Source: Parageobacillus sp. KH3-4
GTDB taxonomy: Bacteria; Bacillota; Bacilli; Bacillales; Anoxybacillaceae
Length of the DNA: 64,000 nucleotides
Assembly: GCF_022846435.1 (NCBI RefSeq)
Contig: NZ_AP025627.1
Coordinates: 220,001-284,000, forward strand
Direction: 5' to 3'
Shown here: positions 8,265 to 16,149 of the stretch, piece by piece
Numbering within the stretch: position 1 is the first letter of the stretch
How the letters are laid out: every line of letters begins with the position of its first letter
Notes under the pieces: generated by a model
The model's database searches: none
What the model was told of the DNA's origin: nothing
Seen by the model: only the letters and a program-made list of their open reading frames with translations
Made by a program: the position numbers and the translations under genes

Positions 8265-8947
8265 CCTCGTTCACCGAACCGATAGCCAAATCCATAGACT
8301 GTTTGGATGTAAACAGGATTGGAAGGATCGTCTTCAATTTTTTTGCGAAGGCGGCTAATATGGGCGTCTACGGTCCGCTCATCATTTAAAAAGTCATCTT
8401 CCAAGGCGTTTTGCAATAACTGTAGGCGGCTATATACAACGCCTGGTTTGGCGGCTAGGGTCAGCAATAATTTAAACTCGGTTGGCGTCAGGGGGATTTC
8501 TTTTCCTCGTTTCCATACGCGGCATTGTGCTTCGGAAATCGTCAATTCGCCCCGCTGCATCATTTCCTCCTGATTTTCTTGCCCCTCTATTCGCCGCAAT
8601 ACCGAGCGGATGCGAGCTGCTAGTTCCCGTAAGGAAAAAGGTTTGGTTATATAATCATCGGCACCGACTTCCAACCCGATAATTTTATCCGTTTCGTCTG
8701 TTCTCGCCGTTACCATAATAATGCCGACGCGGCTTGTTTTTCGCAGTTTGCGGCATACTTCAATCCCGCTCATTTCTGGAAGCATCCAGTCAAGCACCAC
8801 AAGGGATGGCTTTACTTCTTTTGCTTTTTGTAGCGCTTCTTTTCCTGTTTTAGCGGTGACGATTTCAAATCCTTCTTGTCGCAGAAATGGCTCCATAAAT
8901 TCGAGCACTTTTTCCTCGTCATCCACCAACAGCAATGTATGTGACAT
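8261..8947 (-). CDS. OmpR-family response regulator
   Basis: A 228-residue regulator. The receiver domain has acidic residues D9/D10, phosphoacceptor Asp53 (LVVLDWMLPEMSG) and Lys in ITKPFSLREL. A winged helix follows (LTPTEFKLLLTLAAKPG, ERTVDAHISRLRKKI, IQTVYGFGYRF). I place the start at 8947 because AAGGAGG lies six bases upstream; a longer reading from 8968 has no ribosome site. It is co-transcribed with the kinase and divergent from the multicopper oxidase gene. Confidence 0.93.
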   Translation of the reverse strand: MSHTLLLVDDEEKVLEFMEPFLRQEGFEIVTAKTGKEALQKAKEVKPSLVVLDWMLPEMSGIEVCRKLRKTSRVGIIMVTARTDETDKIIGLEVGADDYITKPFSLRELAARIRSVLRRIEGQENQEEMMQRGELTISEAQCRVWKRGKEIPLTPTEFKLLLTLAAKPGVVYSRLQLLQNALEDDFLNDERTVDAHISRLRKKIEDDPSNPVYIQTVYGFGYRFGERG

Positions 8948-9015
8948 CCTCTTCCTCCTTCCTTTCATCTCATTCTCTCTCCATTATAGCCCCATCTTCA
9001 TCGATTTAGGAAAAA

Positions 9016-9074
9016 TTCATCAAACCCGTAAAGGTTCGTCATAAGTTTGCAACATTGTCTTGGTAGGGTAGGAT
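9016..9074 (+). promoter_or_regulatory. Candidate promoter and regulator repeats for the oxidase/RND operon
   Basis: TTGCAA (9047-9052), a 16-base spacer and TAGGAT (9069-9074) form a weak sigma-A promoter. Just upstream two similar heptamers, TTCATCA (9016) and TTCGTCA (9035), lie 19 bp apart on the same face of the helix, as expected for an OmpR-type activator. Their use by the adjacent regulator is a guess. Confidence 0.4.
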
Positions 9075-9119
9075 GAGACCGTAGCGGCTCAAAGCCCATA
9101 TGGGAAAGGAAGAACGAGG

Positions 9120-9250
9120 ATGAGAAGCAACTTAATCCAAGTTAGAAACATGGCAAGGACGCTATTGCTATTGATTTTCATAAGCACCATGGGGGCTTGT
9201 GGAAAATATCCAGATGAAATCAATATGGGAGCACACACATCATCAAAAAG
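9120..9250 (+). pseudogene. Signal-peptide portion of the multicopper oxidase (out of frame)
   Basis: This frame encodes a lipoprotein signal peptide (MARTLLLLIFISTMGAC, with a lipobox Cys) and continues GKYPDEINMGAHTSSK. It then runs into a run of five A's at 9245-9249, beyond which the oxidase continues in another frame. Removing one A joins the two parts smoothly (SSKENSMGGGN). The ATG at 9120 has a purine-rich ribosome site about 9 bases upstream. This part is therefore the native N-terminus of the following gene. Confidence 0.7.
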
Positions 9251-10539
9251 AGAATTCCATGGGAGGAGGAAACGCTGTCTCTTGTTCGAATTTAACGGAA
9301 CCGCCCTCGAATGCTCCCGTGAAATCGTTTGATTTAACGGCAGCTAAAACGTTCGTCAGATTAAAAAGCGGAAAAATGGTAAAAGCATGGACGTTTAATG
9401 GAACTACGCCGGGACCAGAGTTGCGGGTTCGTGAAGGAGATCGGGTGGTCGTCAAGCTGACAAACAAAAATATTGAAGAAGGTGTCACCATTCATTGGCA
9501 TGGCGTCGTCCTCCCTTGTTCGCAGGATGGAGTGCCCGGCGTGACACAGGATGTTGTACGGCCGGGCGAGCAATATACGTATGAGTTTGTCGCCAAACAT
9601 CCGGGAACCTATTGGTATCATTCCCATCAGCTAAGTTCAGAGCAAGTAAAGCGTGGATTAATTGGCCGCTTGATTGTCGAACCGAAGGAGAAGACGTTCC
9701 ACTATGACCGAGACTATGCTGTGATTTTACAGAGATTAGGAGAAAACGAATATTTGACAAACGGACAAGAAGGTGGTCTGAAACTGGAGGCAACACCGGG
9801 AGAAACGGTACGCCTGCGCCTTATTAACGCTTATAACCGCGTCCAGTGGATGGGAGTGGCCGGGGCTTCTTTTCAGGTTGTTTCGATTGACGGGCATGAT
9901 TTGAATGAGCCGGATGTCATCCAAAACGAATGGATACCAATTGGGGGTGGACAACGGTATGATATCCTGTTCACCATGCCTGATAACGGTCAAGTGCGGG
10001 TATACAGCAAAAAACAGAAAGATTGGACGATTTCTCTCGGGAAAGGAAGAGCACCGAAAAAATTAAGTAAACACGCAAAAATTTTCGATTTCACTACGTA
10101 CGGCACACCAAAGGAAGATGGAATATCGCCTGATATGCATTTTGACCGCACGTACGATTTAGTGCTAGGCCCTGTCGACATCAATGGAAAAAGGTTTCAC
10201 GACATTCCACCGATCATCGTGAAAGAGGGGGAATGGGTCAAAGTGCGCATTGAGCATAAATTAGGTGCAGAGCATCCGATGCATTTACACGGGCATATTT
10301 TTAAGATTTTGACGAAAAACGGAAAGCCTTTATCAGGAAGCCCTATTTACGCGGATAGTGTCTTGCTATTTCAGGGAGATGTCTATGAAATCGCTTTTCA
10401 AGCGAATAACCCGGGTTTATGGATGGAGCATTGCCACAATTTAAATCACGCGGCTGCCGGGATGAGCATGATGGTGAACTATGAAGGTGTTACGACACCG
10501 TTCCGGGTCGGGACAAAATCGGGCAATTTTCCAGACTAA
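9199..10539 (+). CDS. Multicopper oxidase (laccase-like), body of a frameshifted gene
   Basis: A copper-dependent oxidase of the extracytoplasmic laccase/CueO type. All four copper-ligand motifs are present: HWHGV, WYHSH, HPMHLHGH and HCHNLNHAAAGM, the last with the type 1 Cys and an axial Met. The cupredoxin domains are intact and the family length is reached only if the lipoprotein signal at 9120-9250 is joined on. As written, translation in this frame from 9199 or from an ATG at 9259 would give a protein without an export signal. It heads a five-gene operon with an RND exporter. The substrate could be a phenol, a metal ion such as Cu(I) or Mn(II), or a bound pigment. Confidence 0.85.
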   Translation: MENIQMKSIWEHTHHQKENSMGGGNAVSCSNLTEPPSNAPVKSFDLTAAKTFVRLKSGKMVKAWTFNGTTPGPELRVREGDRVVVKLTNKNIEEGVTIHWHGVVLPCSQDGVPGVTQDVVRPGEQYTYEFVAKHPGTYWYHSHQLSSEQVKRGLIGRLIVEPKEKTFHYDRDYAVILQRLGENEYLTNGQEGGLKLEATPGETVRLRLINAYNRVQWMGVAGASFQVVSIDGHDLNEPDVIQNEWIPIGGGQRYDILFTMPDNGQVRVYSKKQKDWTISLGKGRAPKKLSKHAKIFDFTTYGTPKEDGISPDMHFDRTYDLVLGPVDINGKRFHDIPPIIVKEGEWVKVRIEHKLGAEHPMHLHGHIFKILTKNGKPLSGSPIYADSVLLFQGDVYEIAFQANNPGLWMEHCHNLNHAAAGMSMMVNYEGVTTPFRVGTKSGNFPD

Positions 10540-10578
10540 CGATTCTGTTCGTCCAAAACATAAGAAAGGATGATTGGA

Positions 10579-10767
10579 ATGAAGAAAACGATTTTGGTGA
10601 TGTTGGTTTTACTTGGAGGATTGATTGGTGGATTCGTATTATCCATCGCCATTGTCGATACTAGCTTCCAATTGTTTGGGGTATCATTTGGCTCTCTCAT
10701 TCTTTTGTTGCCAGTTGCCGGTGCGGGAATCGCGCTCATGCTGTTCCTGCGTAAACGGAATGGCTGA
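10579..10767 (+). CDS. Small two-helix membrane protein (DUF5957-like)
   Basis: A 62-residue protein with two hydrophobic helices (about 4-24 and 32-54) and a basic tail, RKRNG. Its beginning (KKTILVMLVLLGGLIGGFVLSIAIV) resembles that of the 73-residue protein three genes on, so the two look like paralogues of a DUF5957-like family. I chose the ATG at 10579 because AAAGGA lies eight bases upstream; an ATG at 10570 overlaps that site. Function unknown. It lies between the oxidase and the RND exporter in one operon. Confidence 0.7.
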   Translation: MKKTILVMLVLLGGLIGGFVLSIAIVDTSFQLFGVSFGSLILLLPVAGAGIALMLFLRKRNG

Positions 10768-10812
10768 CAGATATGGGGAGTGGAGATGGAGAAATGAACG
10801 GAGGGGATGATA

Positions 10813-11223
10813 ATGGATAAGGAAAAGCGTGTAAATACAAGTGTTCGAGTTTCCCGATTTATTTTCACTGGCCTAGCATGGGGGCTTGTTGCTTGCATTG
10901 TGATCCAGACGTTCCTTGCGGGGATGGCCATCTTTTCTAATCCAATGTATTGGACGAAACATATCGTTTTTGTGCATTTATTTGAGATATTGCCGATACT
11001 CATGCTTATCTTTGCGTTTGCCGGCCGGCTTCCAAAGACGTTGCGCTGGCAGAGCGCGGGGCTATTGGGGCTCATCTTTGCTCAGTACTTTACCGCCAAT
11101 ATGAAAAGTGCAGCGGCGCTTCACCCTGTCATTGCCCTCATCATATTTTCCATTTCTTGGATCGTGGCGAAGCAGGCTGGACAGTGGCGTTTCCGATCTA
11201 ATGAGGGAGGGGTAGCGGAGTGA
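10813..11223 (+). CDS. Four-helix membrane protein (DUF6220-like)
   Basis: A 136-residue integral membrane protein with four predicted helices (about 12-33, 50-68, 76-95 and 100-120). Features include HIVFVHLFEILPILMLIFAF and FTANMKSAAALHPVIALIIF. I associate it with DUF6220, whose function is unknown. The His residues within helices (VHLFE, LHPVIA) could bind haem or metal, but this is only a suggestion. The start at 10813 has GGAGGGG six bases upstream. The stop overlaps the GTG of the next gene. Confidence 0.7.
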   Translation: MDKEKRVNTSVRVSRFIFTGLAWGLVACIVIQTFLAGMAIFSNPMYWTKHIVFVHLFEILPILMLIFAFAGRLPKTLRWQSAGLLGLIFAQYFTANMKSAAALHPVIALIIFSISWIVAKQAGQWRFRSNEGGVAE

Positions 11224-11441
11224 AGAAGATATTTTTGGCGATGATTATCGCCTTCATAACTGGATTCATTGGCGGAATTGTTCTATCAGAAATCATCGCC
11301 ATTGCGGCGCATTTTTTATTTGACCGCCCCGTCTGGCTTAAATGGATGAAATATATGCCAGTTTATCTTGCTGTTTTGGGAGCTGTTGTCACATTCATCG
11401 CATTGCGGCGCAAATCAAATGGAAAGGGTGGAAAAGCATGA
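11220..11441 (+). CDS. Small membrane protein (DUF5957-like)
   Basis: A 73-residue protein starting with GTG that overlaps the preceding stop codon. Two hydrophobic helices (about 4-30 and 44-62) are followed by a basic tail, RRKSNGKGGKA. The motif FIGGIVLSEIIA matches the family. Its stop overlaps the ATG of the RND gene (ATGA), so all operon members are probably translated in a coupled way. Function unknown; small helical subunits are known to modulate RND pumps in other bacteria (AcrZ), which makes an accessory role plausible but unproven. Confidence 0.7.
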   Translation: MKKIFLAMIIAFITGFIGGIVLSEIIAIAAHFLFDRPVWLKWMKYMPVYLAVLGAVVTFIALRRKSNGKGGKA

Positions 11442-14400
11442 ATTTTTTAACGAAGTTTAGCTTGAAAAATGCGGTAGCCGTATTTATTATTTCTTTTCTT
11501 CTTGTTCTTGGAGGTTTGTATTCATTCTCCTCTTTGAAAATGGATTTGCAGCCGAATATTGAGTTTCCACAGCTATCGATTGAAGTCGTTTACCCGGGAG
11601 CATCCCCTGAAGACATAAATGAACAGGTCACTTCGAAGTTGGAGGAAAAGTTTAAGTCCCTTGAGGGAATGAAAAAAATGCAGAGCTCTTCGTTTGAAAG
11701 CATTGCGATCATCAACCTTGAGTTTCCGTTTCATACCGATATGGATGAAATGGAACGGCAAGTCGATGCATTAATAAAAGATACAAAACTTCCTGATCAT
11801 GTTCAAACAAAAATTAATCGTTTTTCGACTGGTTCATCCCCCATTTTGAACATCTCTTTATTTGCGAAAAAAGATGTGGATTTGCAAAAGTTATTAGAAC
11901 AAGATGTGATTCCTGAATTAAATAAAATAAATGGCGTTAACTCTGTCTCCGTTGGCGGAATGAAAGATGATGTGGTGCAAATAACGATTGATAAGCAAAA
12001 AGCGCTGCAGGCAGGGTTAAGTTTATCGCAAATTAAAGATCAGATTAACGAAAAGTTCCTTTCGTTCCCTGCTGGAAGCGTAAATACCGACACATTGCAA
12101 ATCCCTGTGCGCGTGCAAGAAAAACTGGAAACGGTTGAAGCGTTAAAGAACATGCCGTTAATGTCCTCGCTTACCCCAACATCGCAAGTGGTAAAATTAA
12201 AAGACATTGCGAAAATAGAAACGAGGACAGAGCAGCCAGAAATAACACGCTACAATTTGAAAGACTCCCTTTCCATGGCGATCACGAAAAAACAAGATGC
12301 CAATACGGTAGAAGTGGCCGACAAAGTTATTAAAGTATTAGATGCCCACAAAGGTGAATTTGATTATGCGATCGGCTTTGATACTGCAGAAGCCATCAAA
12401 AAATCCGTCGAATCGCTTATCCGTGAAGGACTATTAGGGGCTCTATTTGCTTCCATTGCCGTGCTTGTGTTTTTGCGCAACGTGCGCGCGACTGTGATTG
12501 CTATTGTTTCCATTCCATTATCCTTGTTAGTGGCGTCGATTTTCCTACATCAACTCGATATTTCGTTAAATGTCATGACACTTGGTGGAATGGCGGTAGC
12601 GGTTGGCCGCGTCGTTGATGACAGTATTGTCGTCATCGAAAACATTTTCCGGCGGGTCCGCAAGTCGAAACACGGCATGACAGATGAGCTTGTTCAAGAT
12701 TCGACAAAAGAAATTTTAAAGGCGATTACCTCATCAACGATTACAACGGTTGTCGTCTTTTTGCCGCTTGGCTTTGTTGGCGGAATTACCGGTGAATTTT
12801 TCTTGCCATTTGCGTTAACGATTGTTTTCTCGTTACTTATGTCATTGCTTGTTGCGGTCACCATTGTGCCGATTTTAGCGAAATTCTCCTTCAAAAAAGT
12901 TCCGCCTGAAGAAAAAGAAGGAGCGTTGCAGCGTGTTTATGGACGAGTCATTGCTTGGGCATTAAACCATAAAGCGGTTATTTTATTGATATCGGTTGTG
13001 TTGCTTGTAAGTTCTTTTGCGCTTGTGCCCAAATTAGGGTTCGTGTTTTTGCCAAATGAGGAACAAAAGACGCTAGTCGCCAGCATCGAGCTCCCATCTT
13101 CGACATCGCTTGAAAAAACAAACGATGTTTCGTTAAAAATCGAAAAGATGTTTGACAAGCAAAAGGAAATTAAAGAAGTGACCGCAGGAGTTGGCAGCCG
13201 CGATTTTCGCACCGGATTGAAGCGGCAAAATCAGGCAAACTATTTCATTAGCTTAAAAGAAGGCGTAAATGTCGCTTCCTTTATAAAAAAGCTCGAAAAA
13301 AACATGCAAACGATTGTTGACAAAGAGGCGCCGGGCACAAAGCTTGGCGTGCAAGAACTGCAGGTAGGGCCACCTTCTAACAATAATATTAATATAGATT
13401 TACATTCGAACGATTTAGCTTCCTTACAAAAGGCAGCGAAGCAAGTAGAAGAATACTTGAAGAAGCGTAAAGACTTAAAATATGTAACAAACAATTTCGC
13501 GGATAAACAAAAACAAATCATTGTCGATATTGATCCAGAAAAAGCAGCGGCTTATGGAGTATCCAGCTTCCAAATTCTCGGAACGATTGCGGATGAAACG
13601 AAACCGGTTGACGTCGGAACGCTGGCGCTTGATGGCGTTGAACGGACAGTTCAATTGGCATACGACAAACGCGTTGATGCTGTTGAGGCGTTAAAAAATA
13701 CGCTCATTTTCACAAAACGCGGTCTTGTTCCTGTGTCAAAACTAGCAACAGTTAAGGAAGTCGAAACGTATACATCGATTCAAAAGCTGGATGGAAAAGT
13801 ATTCGCTCGTGTATCGGCGCAGATTGCCGGGGATAATATCCAAAAAGTGACCGAAGATGTCATTGAGAAATTGGAAAACGACGTTGATTTGCCAAAAGGA
13901 GTTTCATTGGAAGGCGGCGGAGGAAGCGATGATACGGTTGAGACGTTCCAACAACTTGGTTTGGCGATGGTAGTTGCCATCGGCCTGGTATATGTTACCA
14001 TGCTGATCACATTTGGAAAGGCACGAATTCCATTTATCATTTTATCCTCGCTCATTTTCGTTCCGATTGGTTCGCTTCTCGGGTTGTATGCCGCTAACGA
14101 ACCGATGTCGGTGAGTGTGATGATCGGGTTGTTAATGTTAATCGGCATTGTCACAACAAACGCGATTGTCCTTGTGGACCGCATCAGGCAAAATCGCGAA
14201 CAAAAAGGAATGACGATTCGCGATGCACTCATTGAAGCAGGAAAAACGCGCTTGCGTCCGATTTTAATGACGGCGTTTGCGACAGTGGCTGCCCTCATTC
14301 CGCTTGCATTGACGAAAGCATCAGGAACGTTAATTTCCAAAGGGCTGGCCATTACGGTCATCGGTGGGCTCACTTCGTCTACATTGCTCACGCTCATCAT

Positions 14401-14461
14401 CATTCCGGTGATGTATGAGCTGTTCTTTATCCGACAAGCGAAAGCAGAGCGAAAAGAGTAA
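11438..14461 (+). CDS. RND-family efflux permease (SwrC/AcrB-like)
   Basis: A 1007-residue proton-driven exporter. The N-terminus MNFLTKFSLKNAVAVFIISFLLVLGGLYSFSSLKMDLQPNIEFPQL is typical of HAE1 RND pumps. Twelve membrane segments are arranged as 1+5 and 1+5 around two large extracytoplasmic loops. The proton-relay region is GGMAVAVGRVVDDSIVVIENI (segment 4). Bacillus SwrC (surfactin efflux) has the same length class. No periplasmic adaptor gene is present, which is usual for Firmicute members. I set the ATG at 11438, where it overlaps the preceding stop; the frame is open further upstream but without a ribosome site. It is the last gene of the oxidase operon. Confidence 0.92.
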   Translation: MNFLTKFSLKNAVAVFIISFLLVLGGLYSFSSLKMDLQPNIEFPQLSIEVVYPGASPEDINEQVTSKLEEKFKSLEGMKKMQSSSFESIAIINLEFPFHTDMDEMERQVDALIKDTKLPDHVQTKINRFSTGSSPILNISLFAKKDVDLQKLLEQDVIPELNKINGVNSVSVGGMKDDVVQITIDKQKALQAGLSLSQIKDQINEKFLSFPAGSVNTDTLQIPVRVQEKLETVEALKNMPLMSSLTPTSQVVKLKDIAKIETRTEQPEITRYNLKDSLSMAITKKQDANTVEVADKVIKVLDAHKGEFDYAIGFDTAEAIKKSVESLIREGLLGALFASIAVLVFLRNVRATVIAIVSIPLSLLVASIFLHQLDISLNVMTLGGMAVAVGRVVDDSIVVIENIFRRVRKSKHGMTDELVQDSTKEILKAITSSTITTVVVFLPLGFVGGITGEFFLPFALTIVFSLLMSLLVAVTIVPILAKFSFKKVPPEEKEGALQRVYGRVIAWALNHKAVILLISVVLLVSSFALVPKLGFVFLPNEEQKTLVASIELPSSTSLEKTNDVSLKIEKMFDKQKEIKEVTAGVGSRDFRTGLKRQNQANYFISLKEGVNVASFIKKLEKNMQTIVDKEAPGTKLGVQELQVGPPSNNNINIDLHSNDLASLQKAAKQVEEYLKKRKDLKYVTNNFADKQKQIIVDIDPEKAAAYGVSSFQILGTIADETKPVDVGTLALDGVERTVQLAYDKRVDAVEALKNTLIFTKRGLVPVSKLATVKEVETYTSIQKLDGKVFARVSAQIAGDNIQKVTEDVIEKLENDVDLPKGVSLEGGGGSDDTVETFQQLGLAMVVAIGLVYVTMLITFGKARIPFIILSSLIFVPIGSLLGLYAANEPMSVSVMIGLLMLIGIVTTNAIVLVDRIRQNREQKGMTIRDALIEAGKTRLRPILMTAFATVAALIPLALTKASGTLISKGLAITVIGGLTSSTLLTLIIIPVMYELFFIRQAKAERKE

Positions 14462-14469
14462 ATAATGAA

Positions 14470-14500
14470 AAAGAGATGCCGTCTTTATCGGCATCTCTTT
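14470..14500 (+). terminator. Terminator of the oxidase/RND operon
   Basis: A perfect 12-bp stem (14470-14481 with 14489-14500) and a 7-base loop, ending in CTCTTT. The usual T-tract is cut short by the left end of the insertion element a few bases later. Confidence 0.8.
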
Positions 14501-14504
14501 CAAA

Positions 14505-15970
14505 GTGTTGAAAAAGTCGGACGTCAAGAAAAAGTTCACGAGGAGTGTGAACTTTTTCTTTTCTTTTTTTCTCTTCCATTGGCAGGTTAGATATAGACCA
14601 TATTGTTGGAGTGATCGCAATTTGGTCCACTTTTTGAGGTTTTGGATCATGGCGGTGATCCAAACCTGAATTTGTACTTGCTGGACTCCACGGTATCGTG
14701 TGAAACAAAGACCGTGGAGTTCTTTGCTTTCGGCGAAACTTCGCTCCATCGTCGATGGACGTACCGATCGCAACACTCTTCCTCTCATCGATAACCGTTG
14801 TTTCCGCATTCGTTCGTAGATATCTTGATGAACGGAAACTCGAAATACACGATCCTTTGCGCCTTGTGCGGCAGGACATCCCACACAACTTCCTTTCACT
14901 GCTGGTTTATACTCATGATATCCAGAACGGGTGGACGTCGAATACATGAACTTTACGCCACAGGGACACGCATACACATCGTCTGTGACTTGCTGGAACT
15001 TCACGGAACGACAATCGGGATGTTCCTTTCGATGAAAGCGTCGATGCGACATATACGCGGAAATCCCTTTTCTCTCTAATTCTCTTGCTATTCGGGCGTT
15101 ATAATAGCCAGCGTCTAACACTATTTCTTTAGGAGAATATCCTACTCGATGTTGAACACGATCGATTCGCTCCATCAAAATACGATGACCAGGCACGGTG
15201 GCGGCAGTCACGTAAGCATCCAAAATAAAATTAAGCAAGGTGTCAACGATTCGATGATCGTGGAACGCAAAGAGACCACGTGGATCATGTTTGACCGATA
15301 GCCCGGCATCTGGATCCGTGGTGCTACATATCCTCTTTTTGGTTACCAGCTTCTCTGCTTTGGGAACTAACGGTTTTTTTCCATGCTGTCGTCGTTTTTC
15401 ATTGACCAGTTGTAACACGTCTTCGTCTTCTTTCTCCACCATCGTCTGAATCACTTGGATGCGTTTTCGTTTATTGGCATTGGCTTTTCACTCGGTTTCA
15501 TCCGCTGCCCACGTGTCCGGAGATAAGAATCCATCTTCTTGAATCCGTTGAAGGACATGATCAAATAACGCTTCCCATACACCGGGATCGACCCGATGGC
15601 GAAGAAACTTGGAAACGCTGGAGTGGCAAGGGACTTTATCGGTGAGGGAAATGCCTAAAAACCAGCGATACGTGGCGTGTTGCTGGATTTGTTTACAGGT
15701 AAACCGAACGGATCGAAACCCTTCCAGATATTGAATCATGAGGATTTTTACAAAAATCAATGGATCAATCGTGGGGCGACCAATGGTACTTGGATAAAAC
15801 GGTTCCAGTAACTGATATACACGATTCCAATCCATCAATTTGTCGATTTGAACCAGGATATGGTTAGGATCATACATGGATTCATAAGCTTGACGATTTT
15901 GTTGAATCTCTAGGTTCGATTGGTAGTAGTACATAAGTTGGTTTCTCCTAATCAGTTGTTTTCTCAACAT
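14505..15970 (-). pseudogene. IS1182-family DDE transposase with internal stop
   Basis: The start at 15970 opens an N-terminal domain (GRPTIDPLIFVKILMIQYLEG, RWFLG, PCHSSVSKFLRHR) that reaches WAADETE and then TGA at 15488-15490. The same frame continues without shift: KANANKRKR, DPDAGLSVKHDPRG, VDAYVTAATVPGH, IVLDAGYYNA and ERSFAESKELHG, the DDE catalytic core. A single nonsense change therefore splits the gene. At the other end no stop occurs before the element ends; the frame stays open to 14330 inside the RND gene (antisense). The C-terminus is thus also abnormal, or depends on the target for its stop. Confidence 0.85.
14528..14558 (-). terminator. Terminator inside the IS left end
   Basis: A perfect 12-bp stem (14528-14539 with 14547-14558) around GAGGAGT. 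It lies at the 3' end of the transposase and is probably its own terminator. Confidence 0.65.
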
Positions 15971-15979
15971 ATATCATAA

Positions 15980-16013
15980 AAAAACGATTTTGTCGTTTGA
16001 CAAAATCGTTTTT
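15980..16013 (-). terminator. Subterminal hairpin at the IS right end
   Basis: A perfect 15-bp stem (15980-15994 with 15999-16013) and a GTTT loop, followed on the minus strand by T's. Placed between the inverted repeat and the transposase start, it would stop transcription entering from outside. Confidence 0.65.
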
Positions 16014-16023
16014 CAACAGTCTG

Positions 16024-16062
16024 AAAGCCTATCATACTTTATGGAGTATGGTAGGCTTTTTT
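16024..16062 (+). terminator. Terminator between the IS and the aprX-like gene
   Basis: A 15-bp stem (16024-16038 with 16045-16059, one G-T pair) with a 6-base loop and a T-run to 16062. It points in the plus direction although no plus-strand gene ends nearby, so it may be a second terminator of the RND operon separated from it by the insertion. Confidence 0.75.
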
Positions 16063-16149
16063 AATTGGTTTGTCCCAAGGCACAAACCGTTGCGAAGTTC
16101 CTCCTTTTTCATAGAGTATATCGGAGTTTCGCTAAAAGGAGGAGAGCGA

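Larger units (their letters stand above)
14504..16020 (-). mobile_element. IS1182-type insertion sequence (inactive)
   Basis: A 1.5-kb element holding one minus-strand transposase frame. Its ends share an inverted TGTTGAAAAA (left at about 14506, right rc at about 16010-16018). Similarity continues outward as CTTTCA, so the true boundary may lie up to 10 bases further out on each side. I see no clear target duplication. The element sits exactly between two strong terminators: the RND operon terminator on the left and another hairpin at 16024-16062 on the right. The transposase has an internal stop, so it could only move with help from an intact copy. Confidence 0.8.
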
